A DNA stretch of 64,000 nucleotides from Varanus komodoensis (GCF_004798865.1 NW_025335269.1:14869459-14933458), one strand, 5' to 3'; shown: positions 25,578 to 38,093, counted from the stretch's first letter. Program-made: numbers and translations. The notes: a model not told the origin generated them from the letters alone.

Positions 25578-25712
25578 CAGGCTTCCCTAGACTGGCATCT
25601 TCTTGTTGTTTTGAACCTCAGCTCTCATAAACCCTGGCCATTTGCTACGTATGTCGACTGAAGCTGATGGCAGATGTAGGTCAAAACATATGGCAGGCAA
25701 CTGGCTGGGGAA
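25578..25712. repeat. Palindromic MITE-like element, diverged
   Basis: GCAGGCTTCCCTAGACTGGC left end, TGATGGCAGATGTAGGTCAA and GGCTGGGGAAGGCTG on the right. Confidence 0.55.
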
Positions 25713-26403
25713 GGCTGTTAGGCACTTTGCACAATCCCACAGCTCTTTTTCAGCATTATCTGACTTGGCAACTAAAGGTATGGTTGGTTTTCAATTTCTC
25801 CCATTTACCAGGAAGTTGTTGAAACTGCCTTATGAAAGAGGAAAGAAAAGAAGAAGAAAAAGGTAGCAAAGTGACACAGCAATACAGGAGCTTTACATGA
25901 AAGAAACGGAGCGATCTTGTGCTTACTGATTCAGAAGTGGGAAGGGTTTATGTGAGAAACAGTGAATAAAGACAGTCTCACTAGACAAAAGAGACAAAAA
26001 ATGTAGTATCCCAAAAATCCCATCCTGTATATCAAATAAGTGATTGGTCACACAGTAAAGCTTGACAACATATAGGCTTTTTAAAAATCAAAGCTATGGG
26101 ATGATCAGTTAACTTATATTCCCTAGTATCCTTTCTTCTCTCTCTCTTCCATGACTACTGTTCTACTTGATTTGTCCTCTGGCACTCTGGCCCTTGCTCA
26201 GAGTTTTCACATTCTTTGACAACCTGGAGCATTAAAGGTTGATGCAAAGGGAGCTACAGCCTAGGACTGGAGGCAGTTTTGTTCTCTTCCAGGCATTCTG
26301 TTTGTAGAATGCATTTTAAGCATGTCTTTTGGATTTGGAAGGGGTTAGAATAAAGCTGGCAAATTGCGGTGGCTTGAGTATTGGTGGTGCTGAATCAAGA
26401 CTC
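25713..26403. other. Intronic DNA, no feature recognised
   Basis: Nothing identified. Confidence 0.5.
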
Positions 26404-26432
26404 TTGTTGTTGTTGTTGTTGTTGTTGTTGTA
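26404..26432. repeat. (TTG)n microsatellite
   Basis: Nine to ten uninterrupted trinucleotide units. Confidence 0.95.
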
Positions 26433-27902
26433 GTATACTTTTGCGTGTACTCAAGTGTACTCAAGTTATTCGGGCTGTGCTTTTTCCTGCTCTTTTATTG
26501 AAGGGGAGTTTATCTTGGATGTTCTCCAGTGTATTATTAGAATAGGCACAAGAAAACAAACACAGAGATAAAGGAAGAGATAAGGAACAAAGGAGACACA
26601 CCTTTACAGCTCTGCCAAGCCACAAAGAGTGTAACATACAAAAATAAGCCAAATACAGAATATTGTGTTTGATGATGCTTTGAAACATTTCTGAGGGAGG
26701 ATACTAGTACTAGAGTAAAATCAGTCCCTTTCAGCATCTCTGCAAAGAGTGCTTGAAGTAGGACTGCAGCTCTCTCCAGGGGTCAAGAATGTCAGTCTTC
26801 GCCTTGGAAGAAGAAAACACCCATGTGTTTCCAGATATCATGTTTGTGAAGGGAAGCTTGGTATGTGTGGGCAGACTACGCAGCTTCCTCCTATCTTCAA
26901 ACACAGCTGGCTATCCCAAAGCCTACTGGGAATCATGGCCCTGCAGAAAAAGGCAAGAAGTGGCTGCACTTTTGTCTTTGTGTTCTTGAGCCTTCTTCAT
27001 TAACTACTGTGGTCCGGTGGACAGAAGGTTTAATCAGGTCACTCTCCCTCAGTACCAATCAGTGCTGTGAGAACCCCTGGCCTCTGCTTTTATTAAACCC
27101 TTTCCTCCCTGCAAAAAGAGGCACTAGCTTTTCTGCGTAGTTTCCCAGGCATTCCAGGAAGCACTGGTCAGCTGAACATCTCTAGATGATGGGTCCCACA
27201 ATGCAGCAATAACTCATGGCTGGTGGTGCAACAAGAGAATTTTAGACCCAGGACTTAACAGTTTTACAGGGGGCCTTTTTAGATGACCATGTGTATTTTA
27301 AAAAGCTGTTTTTCCACAACTAATATTTCATTCACCATGCAACCACCATTTCAGTCTTTACAACTACTTCCAGATCCCTGGTATTTCAAAGAATAGCAGC
27401 ACTGTTTGCCAACCCTGCTCAAAAACAAACAACTACTTTGAACATAAGCAATTTTGCATCCCGTTAAATCATAGCACCATCATGGCTATGGGAATAAAAT
27501 GGGATTTGCTTCTGCTGCCATCACCACCTTTATCACTTAAAAAAGTTAAAAGAACTTCTACCCCACCTCTGCATGAGAAGATCCTTCAAAATTCTCCTGA
27601 ACGGCAGCGTCTTTCACTGACTCCCTTTCAACTTCACCACTAACAAATGACCAAAAATGCCATAATCTAAAAGGTTCAGCAGAGTTTTACCCACATGTAC
27701 CTTTCTCTCAGGATTATTGTGTGGACAATTAAGCTGCAACATTTAAATAGAAGATTTGCTCTTCAAAATGTCTTAAGTTAGTGTCTTCCATCTAGAACAG
27801 CAGTGTGATCAAATTGCAGCCTCTACCTCTCCTGGCTTTTGGCCTTTAAAAATCTTTTAAGGACTATTTTATTGCCCTGGTATTTTTCATTGTTGTGATC
27901 TG
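26433..27902. other. Intronic DNA, no feature recognised
   Basis: Nothing identified. Short frames here are not supported. Confidence 0.5.
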
Positions 27903-28135
27903 GTTTTATTTATTAGATTTATATCCTACTTTGTTTTTTGAACAACTCAAAGCAGCTTACATCATTCTCTTCCTCCTGCTCTCAGTCCTATCCCTACAAA
28001 AACAACCCTGAAAGGTAGTTCAGGCTGAGAGTTCGTGACTGGCCTGAGGTCACCGAGCTGGTTTCATGACTAAGGACTAGAACCCAAATCACCTGAGCCC
28101 CAGAGCTGCATTCTTAACCACTACACCACACTGTT
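27903..28135 (-). repeat. tRNA-derived SINE with LINE-like tail
   Basis: The reverse complement begins CAGTGTGGTGTAGTGGTTAA (A-box-like) and has GGGTTCTAGTCC (B-box-like) about 40 bases on. Then come CTCGGTGACCTCAGGCCAGT and a tail ending in ATAAATAAA. This matches a widespread reptile SINE. Transcription by Pol III is ancestral, not current. Confidence 0.8.
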
Positions 28136-29205
28136 TTTGTTTACATATCTGCTTGCAGTGCTTCAGAGAGTTGAATCCCAGCTACAATGAAAGCGAAGGA
28201 AGGCTTGAGAATCCCACTGATTTCTCTACAACCTCCTCTAGCTGTAGTTTCTGAAGGGGAGCCTGAAGATGTCACCCTGCTGAAAAATATGCCATTACAC
28301 TTTCTCAGCAAAATGAGCAATGGCAGCTGACTTAGGATTCTACTGATGGTCATCTTAAGATGATGGAGTCAAAAGTAAAAATGCTGAATTTTGGGTTACA
28401 GCTCACAAGACAGCAATGACATCCTCTTGCGGCATAATATCTACTTGTGTTTCTCATTGGGAAACTTTTCTAGGCAATATAATTTAAATGCCCTCAGGGC
28501 CATTTGGAAGAGTTTATAGATACATTTTGCATGACCTATTGGCACTGGTATCAGCTTGATATTGAAGAAGCCAATCATGTTTCTAGTTCCATAAAAGTCC
28601 TGTTAGTGTTCCATTTTTACAAGCTTCAATTGCAGAATATCTGTTCCATACAGCCAGGCAGAGAGGCAGCTTTGGTAGGGTTCTGCCAATGATAAGATCA
28701 TGCTTAATATGGTTTAGACCTGAAAAGACCATTTACAAAGGTGAGAATCTTGGCAAAGCAAAGCAATGTGTACTATCACATCCATTATCTGCCATTATTT
28801 TATGTTACCTATCAAGATCAACTAAAGAAAATTAAATCTCCCACAGGGGTAGTCATTTTTCACCAACAACCATACAGCTACTTCTGCTATTGTTACTTAA
28901 GAAGTTGAATTTGGCCTTCATATAGTCCATCCTTGGCTGTTAGCTAACATTCATGCTATTTAAGTTTATAAATACTTTACTACAATTGTTTTTCTCTTTT
29001 TCTTACTCTCTTCCCTTTCATACATTTTTGCATTTTCATATATTATATTTACTTCATAAAGGTTTTAGATACTTACAAGCAGATTAAACTACCTTCTAAA
29101 ATAACCAGTTCTTTTGAGTTTTTATGGCTGGAGTATATATTTAATAATTGAGTAGAGACCAGTTCCAGGGGTTACTCCGCCCTCTTTTACAGGAAGACAA
29201 AATAT
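28136..29205. other. Intronic DNA, no feature recognised
   Basis: AT-rich, especially 28980-29110. No family recognised. Confidence 0.5.
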
Positions 29206-29767
29206 TATTTTCTGATTTTTAAATTTTTGTTTCTTTTTTAATTTCAGCCAATAGATAGCAACATGTTATCAAAACAGTGGTTCAAGAAGATCAGGTGGAA
29301 CTTACTAAATATAGACGGGGGTTTAAAACTTATATTAGCTGTTGATCAGTCAGCATAAAACACTGACAACTGATTCTATAGTTTCTTTGGATGCTGAAAA
29401 GGCATTTGACAAAATTCACTGGAAATCTTTTTTTTTTTTTTTTTGCTACACTGATTTTTTAAACGAGCCATGAACCCTACGGCAAATGATCGCTTTTTGG
29501 CTTTCTTTTCACTTGGAAAAGGCACCAAGTAGAGATTTACTTTCTCTTTAGATATCTGCTTTACGTTAGGAATCCCTGATGTATGCACAGCTTTATCATG
29601 GATTATTTAGAATTTAAGATTAATCCCTATACTGAAGGTCTTTTAATGCTTATCTAGAAACTCTAGTCATCTATTCCAGTTTTGATGTAGCCGATCAATA
29701 TGTTTAGTGATTTGTCTGGCTATTCCATTAACTGCTCAAAGTCTGAATTGACAATGATTGGAGATAC
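29206..29767 (+). repeat. L1 LINE ORF2 fragment (reverse transcriptase)
   Basis: Forward frames encode QEDQVELTKYRRG (compare HPDQVGFIKGRQG of L1), then VSLDAEKAFDKIHWKS, which holds the AFD catalytic block, and later GYSINCSKSE (compare GYKINWSKSE). Frame shifts lie between them, and a T-run is present at 29430-29444. It is old and truncated at both ends. It is interrupted by an L2 at 29768. Confidence 0.8.
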
Positions 29768-30068
29768 TATATTTATTTATTTATTTATTTATTTTATTAA
29801 AACATTTTTATGCCGCCCCATTCGCCGAAGCCTCAGGGCGGCTTACAACAATAAATTAATATAAACATTAAAAATCCAAAAAATACAGTATAAAATAAGC
29901 CGCCCTGGCCAAATAAAATCAGTTAATACTAACAGTTAAAATACCGCTTAAATAAAAAGGTTTTCGCCTGGCGCCGAAAAGCAAATAACAACGGCGCCAG
30001 GCGGACCTCTCTGGGGAGCGTGTTCCATAAGTTGGGCGCCACCGCAGAGAAAGCCCTCCTCCGAGTAT
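29768..30068 (-). repeat. L2-type LINE 3' end, nested in L1
   Basis: The reverse complement encodes RRRAFSAVAPNLWNTL-like residues (GCGGTGGCGCCCAACTTATG), then the 3' UTR with GGCGCCAGGCGAAAACC and GTAAGCCGCCCTGAGGCTTC. It ends in (ATTT)n. It is a close relative of the plus-strand copy at 56.7 kb. Confidence 0.88.
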
Positions 30069-30460
30069 CTTACAGTATATTAGCTAATGGGAAAGTCCAG
30101 ATATAAAAATTGATAAGAAAAGGGTTTTTGTGGCAGACTTGGGCAGATAAGTTTTTACCTTGGATCAGTCAGTGGGTGCTGTTTATCAGGTTATGTTACT
30201 ATTGGCTTTGCATGTCAAGTATGAGTTACCTTTTATGGCTGAATGGCAATTCTGGCAATTATGAAGTTTATTAGTATCTAGGTTTGTATCTGCACCTCTG
30301 AGTCTCCTTCACTATTTGAAGCACTTATTGAGGTCATATTAGCCCACAATCCATGTTTATAAATACATGACTCCATTCTCAGATCTGGAAGTTAGCATTA
30401 TCCTATGGCCCCTCAATAGGATCTCTCTTTGAAACAATTTAGCACTTATCCCCCTAAGAA
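30069..30460 (+). repeat. Possible downstream part of the interrupted L1
   Basis: Sequence after the L2 insertion is AT-rich and may continue the L1 ORF2. I could not find a convincing conserved block, so the 3' limit is open. Confidence 0.35.
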
Positions 30461-31861
30461 GTCTTTATTACTATGATGTCCCAAGTATCACTACTATGGG
30501 ATCCTAAGTATTAAGCCCCCAAAATGTAAACTCATAGATAGCTGATTACCAACAAATTTTAATGTGACATTCAGTATGAGCACCAACAAAAGAAAACAAG
30601 ACAAGACAAGCCAGCCTCTGAACCAAACACATGTTTATTTGAACAAACTGCCATTTCAAAAGGGCAAGAGGATGTTAGTCTTTTCAAGATGGGAGACTGA
30701 AGGTCCACTGGTGTCAGGTCTTTAATACAGATTTTTAAAGCCAGTTTCAAATCTGCTACATTTTCCTGGCTCTAAACTATTCAGGCCTGGGAACTGCTGT
30801 CCTATGGAGAGGCTTGGCAAATCTCTTGCACAAGACCACAACTACCTGTGGATCTTTAGAAGATGCCAAAATAAATCAAAGTGGTTTTAAGCTACTTTCA
30901 ATTTGTAGTGTAAATGCACACTAAAAGGACAATCATCCTATCTCATTTAGAATAATACTGCAGTCTGTCACATAGACTAGGATCCAAACTTACACATGTT
31001 TATATTCTTAGCTGGAAGTAATACTAAGAATTTTTCTGTACCAGCCAATTTTTCCAGATATTTGTGGGAAAGGTTTGTATATTGTGGTTGAATACTTTTA
31101 CAATAATTTCAGAATATTTTTATAGTATTTATTTTATTTCTATTATGGGGCTGGTCATATTACATTTTTGTTTGTTTTTTAAAGTACGGATTACCACGTT
31201 TGAGACTACTTTTTGCAGTGAGAAGTAATAATAAATATTACTTTATATACATAAATTTAATTAGTAATAATATTTATAGTTACTATTCAGTGAGAGCTAA
31301 CATTTATCATGTCTAACTTAGCTTGATTTCGGTGGATCTTCTCTAAATATGACTATAACACAATCTGGATCCAACCTGTGATTATGAGAATAGTTCTCAT
31401 TCCTCAGCCAAAATTTCTGTTCCTCTCTTTTAACAAACTCCTTTCTTGAGGGAAGGCCAAACACAGACAAATGCAAAAGTCATTACAATGGTCTTGAATA
31501 AAGATAAGGAAGATAAAATGCTCTGCTCAGAGACCAATGCCACATTCATCTTCAAAATGGGGGTGGGGGGGGAGCAAACTTAACAGCTTATTACTGGTTA
31601 ATCACATAGGCAGCAACCCTCCCAGCTTCTCTGCCTGAGGAACACCACCACCTCCTAAGTGTAAAATACTCACAGTTACAAAAGCAGTGAAACAAAGCTA
31701 GTCACATTTGTAACAGATGGAAACTAGTCCTTTAAATAAATCAAAAAAGAGCATGCTGATTCCAAGAAGCTGGCATGTGGGGATTAGGAGAGGTTTCAAA
31801 AAGATCTGCAAAACTGAAGGGCATGCGGCACATCTGGATTAGAAACATCCACTCTATAACA
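30461..31861. other. Intronic DNA, no feature recognised
   Basis: Nothing identified apart from a G-run at 31559-31571. Confidence 0.5.
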
Positions 31862-31980
31862 CTGCCTCCCTCAACTTGCCAGGCTCTGAGTAAGTTGGAG
31901 TCCAGATTTCATAATTCCCAGACAGATGCTGACTAGGGCTGATGAAACCTTTGGCAGTCTGGGAGGGCTATACAAGGTTT
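31862..31980. repeat. Palindromic MITE-like element, diverged
   Basis: CCTCAACTTGCCAGGCTCTG left end, TTGGAGTCCAGATTTCATAA half-site, TGACTAGGGCTGATGAAACC and CAGTCTGGGAGGGC on the right. Confidence 0.6.
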
Positions 31981-32389
31981 AGTTTGCTTTGCTGAAGATA
32001 CCGGCTGTGCAGAACCCATTCAGTTCTTCTCAAAGGAGATCCAAGATGCATTAAACCTGCTTCATCTGAAGACAGTATACTGCAACCAGAGCAACCACCC
32101 TGAGGGCAGTCTCTAGCTTCCTAAACCAGAAAATACTTGTACCAAATGTTCATTAGCAGTTCATACTAGCTGTACAAAAAATGGGGAGGGGTAAAAACGT
32201 AAAGAGTCAAAATATACCATAGAGGATCACTTTGGGATGGAAAAGAGAGCCTTCCCCTGGGTTATTTCTAAACTCTGAAACACACTCTTTTTGGAGCTGT
32301 GGCTGGGCCTCACTCTGTCTAACCTAGTTCTCATATCACCATTTCTTGGTTGCTTAACCTCAGGAATACCCCTCTCCTAGACTGTTATC
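31981..32389. other. Intronic DNA, no feature recognised
   Basis: Nothing identified. Confidence 0.5.
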
Positions 32390-32830
32390 ATTATAGCCAA
32401 ACCTGAAACTCTTTGCATTGTTTATGGGCTAAACAACCCAGAGTTAATCCAAAAACTACCATGAGTGACTGTTGACTAACTCGATGTTCACAGAATCATA
32501 GAATAGTAGAGTTGAAAGGGGCCATGAAGGCCAATGGGTCCAGCCCCCTGCTGTTACAGGGCACCAATTTACTCCCACTCAAATGTTTAACCCCTAACAA
32601 CATAGAGCTAATCCAACAGTATACCATGGGCAACTGTTAGGTTTACATAGTGTTCTGGGTTCCAATATCCTAACAAGTCAGAGACACAAGCTGTACCTGT
32701 GTTTCTGACAGAAAGTAGAAGCACCAGTGCAAAGGCAGCAGCATGCTGATTGGCTGTTGCTCAGTACAGACAATACTTGGGTTAAACAACCCAGGAATTG
32801 TTGTGATGAGCAAACTAGACCACCGAAGTC
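32390..32830. repeat. Unclassified repeat split by a CR1 fragment
   Basis: GGGCTAAACAACCCAGAGTT (32428) and GGGTTAAACAACCCAGGAAT (about 32780) flank related CTACCATGAGTGACTG and TACCATGGGCAACTG segments. A CR1 piece lies between. I cannot name the family. Confidence 0.45.
32488..32568 (-). repeat. CR1-type LINE 3' terminus
   Basis: CACAGAATCATAGAATAGTA then GAGTTGAAAGGGGCCATGAA and GGTCCAGCCCCCTG is the reverse complement of the CR1 end (...CCAACTCTACTATTCTATGATTC). Confidence 0.88.
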
Positions 32831-33489
32831 AGTAAGGGGATCAAGTCACATCTTTTAAATATCCTTTTATGGCTATTAAGAGTCTTACAGCTTTACTGTT
32901 TTTATTTCACTGGGGTTTTTACTTTTCTGATACATTTGTAAACTGCTTTGATTTCAGAAAGGTGGTATACAAATGAGAAGAATGAACAAATGAGTTACAA
33001 ATTACCCACCTCAACCCTTGTCTGACAGGCCCTTGGAAAAGTCACACATGTGAGTAGTCTGGCAAGTTTTACTGAGTCACCTTCATGTTTACTTTTGAAC
33101 CTCACTGATATGGGGCCAAGCAGTGTCAGAAACCCCCTTCCAGAAAGTTCCCTCTAAGTGACTGTCATCTGAAGTTTATCTTAATAGAAGCATTGCCTTT
33201 TTACTGCCCCATTTCTTTGCTTTTTATTGCACTCTGGCACACACAAATTAAACAGGTGAAACTCCTCCCTTCACTTATTGCCACACCTGGAAGCTGCAAA
33301 AGGCAAAGATGCACATCCAGTAAAAGAACATAAGGACTCTAATAGCTGTGAGTCTTAAGGACACTGGAAAAAGCAGGGTACAAATATAATAACTAGAGAA
33401 AAATATGGCATCTCATGTCTCCACATCCAAAATCTTAAAACTGCTAAAACTGTCTCACCTATTGATGCATATAAGATGTGAAGATAACC
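32831..33489. other. Intronic DNA, no feature recognised
   Basis: A patch at 32880-32990 (ACTGCTTTGATTTCAGAAAG, GGTGGTATACAAATGAGAAG) resembles a LINE 3' UTR end but is too short to assign. Confidence 0.4.
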
Positions 33490-33900
33490 TGCAGTAAAAA
33501 ATTGCAACACGCTCTAGACAGGGCTACAATTGGTTCAAAATGTGGCAACTAGGTTGCAAATCAGGACAAGGTGTTGGGACCATGTTAAACCTGTCTGGAA
33601 ATACCTACACCAGTTGCCAGTTACCTTCTGGCTTCAATCCAAGGAGCAGATTTAACATTTAAAGCCCTGAATGGCTTACAGCCTGGCTATTTAAGGGACC
33701 AGCTATCTCATTAGAAACCTGCCTGGGTATTAAAATCTCCAAGAGAAGAGAGGGCAGCATTACCCACTGAGAACAGCTGGGTAGGCCCTGCATGAAAAGG
33801 CTTTCTCCTCTTTTAATGATATGTTGCCCATTTTTTTCTAACCCTAAACTGTAGCCCCACAAGAAGTGCTCAGCTATGGGCGGTCCCAGCTTAAAGCAGC
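33490..33900 (+). repeat. L2/CR1-like LINE reverse-transcriptase C-terminal fragment
   Basis: Frames give QLVQNVATRLQIRTRCWDHV, KPVWKYLHQLPVT and LTFKALNGLQPGYLRDQLS, the thumb region conserved in L2 and CR1. Frames change within it and the ends are lost. Confidence 0.8.
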
Positions 33901-35317
33901 TGGAGGCCCTGGGCTAGAAGACCTAAACTTAATAGCATCTGCTTATGAACAACAAAACCTCATTCTCTTCTTTATCTACTCAATGAAAGTAGAACACTGC
34001 TGAAATTTTAGCATTGATAAAAAGATTGTTTATAAATGTATAACCTTTAAATAAGTTTATAAAAGTATAGAATGAAGATGTTCACACAGAACATTCATAG
34101 GGGAATCATATCTATGTTAAACTATATACAAAGTCAGAAGAGTTTCTTTTGAACCTTTCTGGACACAAACTTATTATATCATTAAAGTCAGTAAGCTGCA
34201 GATTATCATTTTCTATGCATAGAATGCTTAGATCAGCCAACCAATATTGGGACATTGATGCCTACAGACTTTTACCTAGGTGTACCCTTCATTTTTATTG
34301 TTACACATGAAATAAAATGAATGGCATTTTTTTAAAAATGGTCAAGCCCCCCCTAGATTATGAGGCCCCAGACTGCAGCCCATTCAGCACATCTGGAACT
34401 GACTATGGGTACAAAGACATGTTTCTTTAAGATGCAATTCAATGCATACTGAGACAACCTGGAGCATTTCTCAGCAAGCCAGGAGAGCTGCAAGCTGCTG
34501 GGAGTTGCAACACTTTTTTCTCCCTAGATTTGCATAGGGCTGCATCCTTACTCTTTTAAATTATGTCATTGATTTGATGCTAGCATGTTCTACTGTTTTT
34601 AATGCTCTTATTTTTATCATGTAGAGTTTTATCATTTTAAACTGCTGTGTACCACCTTGATAGCTTTTTAGCAAATAAGACAGAATAGAAATGCTGGAAG
34701 TTCTTGAAGCTAGGTATGCTTCTTGTACAAATACAGGATTCTTGAACATTTTGGATCCCAAACAATACTGTGCAAGAGGAGAGAACTACAGCATGATTTG
34801 TATTGACAAATGCTAGAGTTGCTCATTATATCCTCTTGATCCAATCCAAAAAGCTTCTTAGTGTTCCATCATGCTTTTTGTGGCAAAAAGAAAAAACAAA
34901 ATGTGCTGCAATATGGTATACCAGAGTTTAGTCTCTGCACTGCAGACATGTGAACAGTAGCTATTACTCATGTCCACATTGCAGTGCAGGTCAAATAAAA
35001 TTATTTTAGTAATAATATTGTAAATTACAGATCCCAGATGAAATATCCCATTGTAAATCTTTTATGCATACATTTTACAGTTAGAAACTGTGGCAACAGT
35101 GCCAACAAACTTTCACTGTTTCACATCTCATTTAGAAGGCAAATTTTATTGAAGAAAGTGAGGAAGTAGGAGAGAGCAGGTATTTTTTACATGATGAACA
35201 GAAAGAGAGAAAGGAACTGAGGTACCATATGGAGCATTACTTCAGTTCCAAGAATAATAATGTTGGGCTTTCAATGCACACAGCAACTATTTCATGCAGT
35301 ACTATGTCTTTAGAGAA
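33901..35317. other. Intronic DNA, no feature recognised
   Basis: AT-rich, nothing assigned. Confidence 0.5.
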
Positions 35318-35490
35318 AGAGCCATTGCCCAGGGGTAGTGCAGAAGTTTTTAATATACAAGGTTCCAGGTTCAATTTCAGGCATCACCAGGTAGGGATGG
35401 GAAATCCTGGGGAGCCGCTGCTTGTTAGCGCAGCCAAGGCTGAGTTTGTTAGTGCAAGACGAGGGGCAAGGTATGATGTAGACTAAGACA
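35318..35490 (+). repeat. tRNA-derived SINE
   Basis: CCCAGGGGTAGTGCAG (A-box region), GGTTCCAGGTTCAATTTCAG (B box), GGCATCACCAGGTAGGGATG and CCTGGGGAGCCGCTGC. The order matches a common reptile SINE. It is fairly diverged. Confidence 0.8.
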
Positions 35491-35509
35491 GCCACCCAGT
35501 AGCTTAATT

Positions 35510-35665
35510 TTACAACAAAGAGGTTTTTGGCACCTTAAAGACAAGCAAATGTATTCTTGTATCATGGTGGATGAATTTATTCTCTTTCATTGCCATTGTC
35601 CATATCATCAGATGCATGAAGTGTTCATCTGAAATTGGTGGATTTATATGTAATCCTGTCTGACC
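35510..35665. repeat. Unclassified interspersed repeat
   Basis: AAAGAGGTTTTTGGCACCTT, AAAGACAAGCAAATGTATTC and CATCAGATGCATGAAGTGTT in order are a combination I know from many reptile loci. I cannot assign its class. Confidence 0.5.
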
Positions 35666-36341
35666 ACACAGTTGACATCTCTGCTCTCTACCAATGCACA
35701 TACACAGATAATGCCAATGATGATGAACATGTTAGTCTTTAAGCAATCACAAGACTTTCCTATGTTTGGGGAAGGGGCTACTACTAACAAAACTGCTAAT
35801 TACAGAAAAATAGCAGCAATGACCTAATCGCATCCATTCAAAACTCAGACCATACACACCTTGCTCTGAAGCACATGGGCCTGTTTTGCAAATCACACCA
35901 ACCCTCCTTGCTGATAAACCATGATGTATTGGTTGTTCCCCAAATAACCCCTGGCACACCTGACAGAAGACTGAGCCCCCATGGGCTGTTCATGCCCTCC
36001 CTCTCCCTTGGTCTTTCCACAGGTATCTCAGAAGACTCTGTGACAGAACCACCTCTGTTCCCTACCATGGTTGCAAACTGTTTTAATCTCCCTGTGGCTT
36101 TTTGGTTACTTCCGCCCACTACTAGAAATCAGAAAAGCCAGCTTGACAACCAGCTTTCTTGGTTCCCATTTCAACAGCCACTGGATCCCTTCAAAGTGCC
36201 CAAGCGGCATATTGGAGAAGTTGCTGGTCAATGTTGCCAGTCATGTTGTGGGGGCCACCTGTTGTCATGGTATATCAGTTATCAACCCCAGACATTAATT
36301 CAAAGCAAAAGCGTATTAACTCAATAAGCATTTGCTTCCCT
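35666..36341. other. Intronic DNA, possible unclassified repeat
   Basis: A 150-codon frame at 35875-36327 shows no domain. The segment from about 36140 (CCAGCTTTCTTGGTTCCCAT) leads into the hairpin at 36342 and may be one mobile unit. Confidence 0.4.
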
Positions 36342-36391
36342 TTGGTTTCCCTTGACAGGTGTTAAAAAGATAAGTTGTCAAGGGAAACCAA
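36342..36391. repeat. Perfect 16-bp hairpin with 18-nt loop
   Basis: TTGGTTTCCCTTGACA at 36342-36357 is exactly complementary to TGTCAAGGGAAACCAA at 36376-36391. The loop is A/G-rich. No gene or promoter is adjacent, so a terminator or RNA role is not supported. Confidence 0.85.
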
Positions 36392-37611
36392 CAGGCGACC
36401 TTTGCTTGCAAAAAGGGGCGATGGGAATTGCACTACCCTGTCTTAAGGGTGTGCTCAGTTTTTCCACCGTTCCTGAAACTCTAGGAGCCAGGAATATAGA
36501 AAAGTGCAAGCTGCAAGCGAGCTATCACCACCCCCTCCCGCCAAACTCTTTAAAATGGAGCTGCCTTTTCGACAGCAAACTTTTTTGATGTGTCTGGAGC
36601 AAATTTAGGTTAAAATGCAAGGATCTACTTTTATTACAGATGACTCTCATGGTTTGTCCAAGAGAGTAGACTAGTTTAGTGGGAAGAAACAGACCACAGA
36701 TATCTAATGGCTCATGACATTGAAAGTAGCTCGTGATAATTCTCAACCTCTAATCTTGTGCAACCCACTAAACCAGGAGTGAGCAGACTTCAGGCTTGCA
36801 AGATATACTTTTGTTTTAACCAGAACCCTGAGATCCACTAATTGTGAAACAGTGGCTCAGTAGGGTGGACATACACTAAGAATTACGGACCAGAGTGTGT
36901 CTGAGTACATGTTCAGTCCAGAAATTGTTGAACCAAGCTCCCCTCAATTGTTCTTTTTCATCAACATTTAAGAGCAAGGGAAGCATTTAAGATGTTGCTA
37001 TTATTAACCAAAAGGGAGCCAGGAACTCCTGCAGATCTATTGCAAGTCACCCAGAGATCCGATCTACTTTCTGCCCATCCCCTGCACTAACTGGACCACT
37101 GAAATCAACAGAACTTATCTGGATGATGGGGTGTTAACAGAGCAACATATAATACCAACCTAACATTTGAGTTTGTCCTGCTGTTCTAAAGCCTCAAGGC
37201 AAGAGGAAAAAAAGCAAAGTAAAGCAGAACAATCTAGGAAAGGTGGACTGTAATGCATTAGGCAAAGTCATGAAAAAAAGAAAATGAGGAACAGAAAAAA
37301 TAATTATTTTAAAAGCAAATAGTAACCCTACCCTGGATACCCTACAATTCAGTTAGATAGTTATCTTCTTCCAGCCACAAGCAAAGGTGCAGAATCTTTG
37401 CCCAGAAAGACTGCACTTGTCAAATGATACCTTACTAATATGAAGTAGTATACTCCTAGTAGACTCCTAATTTTCCCTGCTGTTCTAATTGATGGCCTAT
37501 CAGTCTAGATAAGTATATTTCTGAATAGGATCTCACATATTTCAATGAAGTCTAATCATGCAAACAGGTTCGAATACTAGGCTCTGACATTCCTCAACAT
37601 AGGATATGGGA
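36392..37611. other. Intronic DNA, no feature recognised
   Basis: Nothing identified. Confidence 0.5.
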
Positions 37612-37785
37612 GTAAAGGAAGCTGTCTTACACTATTCCAGACTATTGAACCCAGAATTGCCAGCACTGATTGGCAGCAGCTCTCCAAGGTTTTAGGCAAA
37701 AGATTTTCCAACCTTAACTAAAGATACTGGGATTTAACTCAGAGTCTTCAGCAGACAAATGCTCTACCCCTGAGCTTCAGCATAT
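37612..37785 (-). repeat. tRNA-derived SINE
   Basis: The reverse complement of GAAGCTGTCTTACACTATTC ... GCAGCAGCTCTCCAAGGTTT ... GATACTGGGATTTAACTC ... AAATGCTCTACCCCTGAGC is the same SINE family as 35318-35490. Confidence 0.85.
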
Positions 37786-38093
37786 GAATTGATGATGTCC
37801 AATGGTAGTATGACTGCAAGGATGTTACTATGGTCTACAGATTCAACAGGTTTACCTATGGGTGTATAAATAGAAAGGAGTTGAGTTCACTTGGTTCAAT
37901 TATGTTATCTGCCTAAACCAGGTTATCGCAAGACAACAGAGTGGATTATCTGCATGCCAATAATTCTTCACCACTGGATGTTTATTTACCAGCAGGATGG
38001 ATATGCAGAACATGAAGTAAGCAACAATGGAAAAAGTAAACAAAGGATAAATATTTGCTGGAACTGCCCAAACAGTATCAATAAAGACACAAT
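37786..38093. other. EEPD1 intron next to the splice donor
   Basis: No repeat seen. No second exon. Confidence 0.6.

Noticed and set aside
26404-26432. The TTG run as the tail of a LINE
   Set aside because: No LINE 3' end motif lies next to it on either side, so it is recorded only as a microsatellite.
35875-36327. A 150-codon plus-strand frame
   Set aside because: No domain or signal, and neighbouring sequence looks like a repeat.
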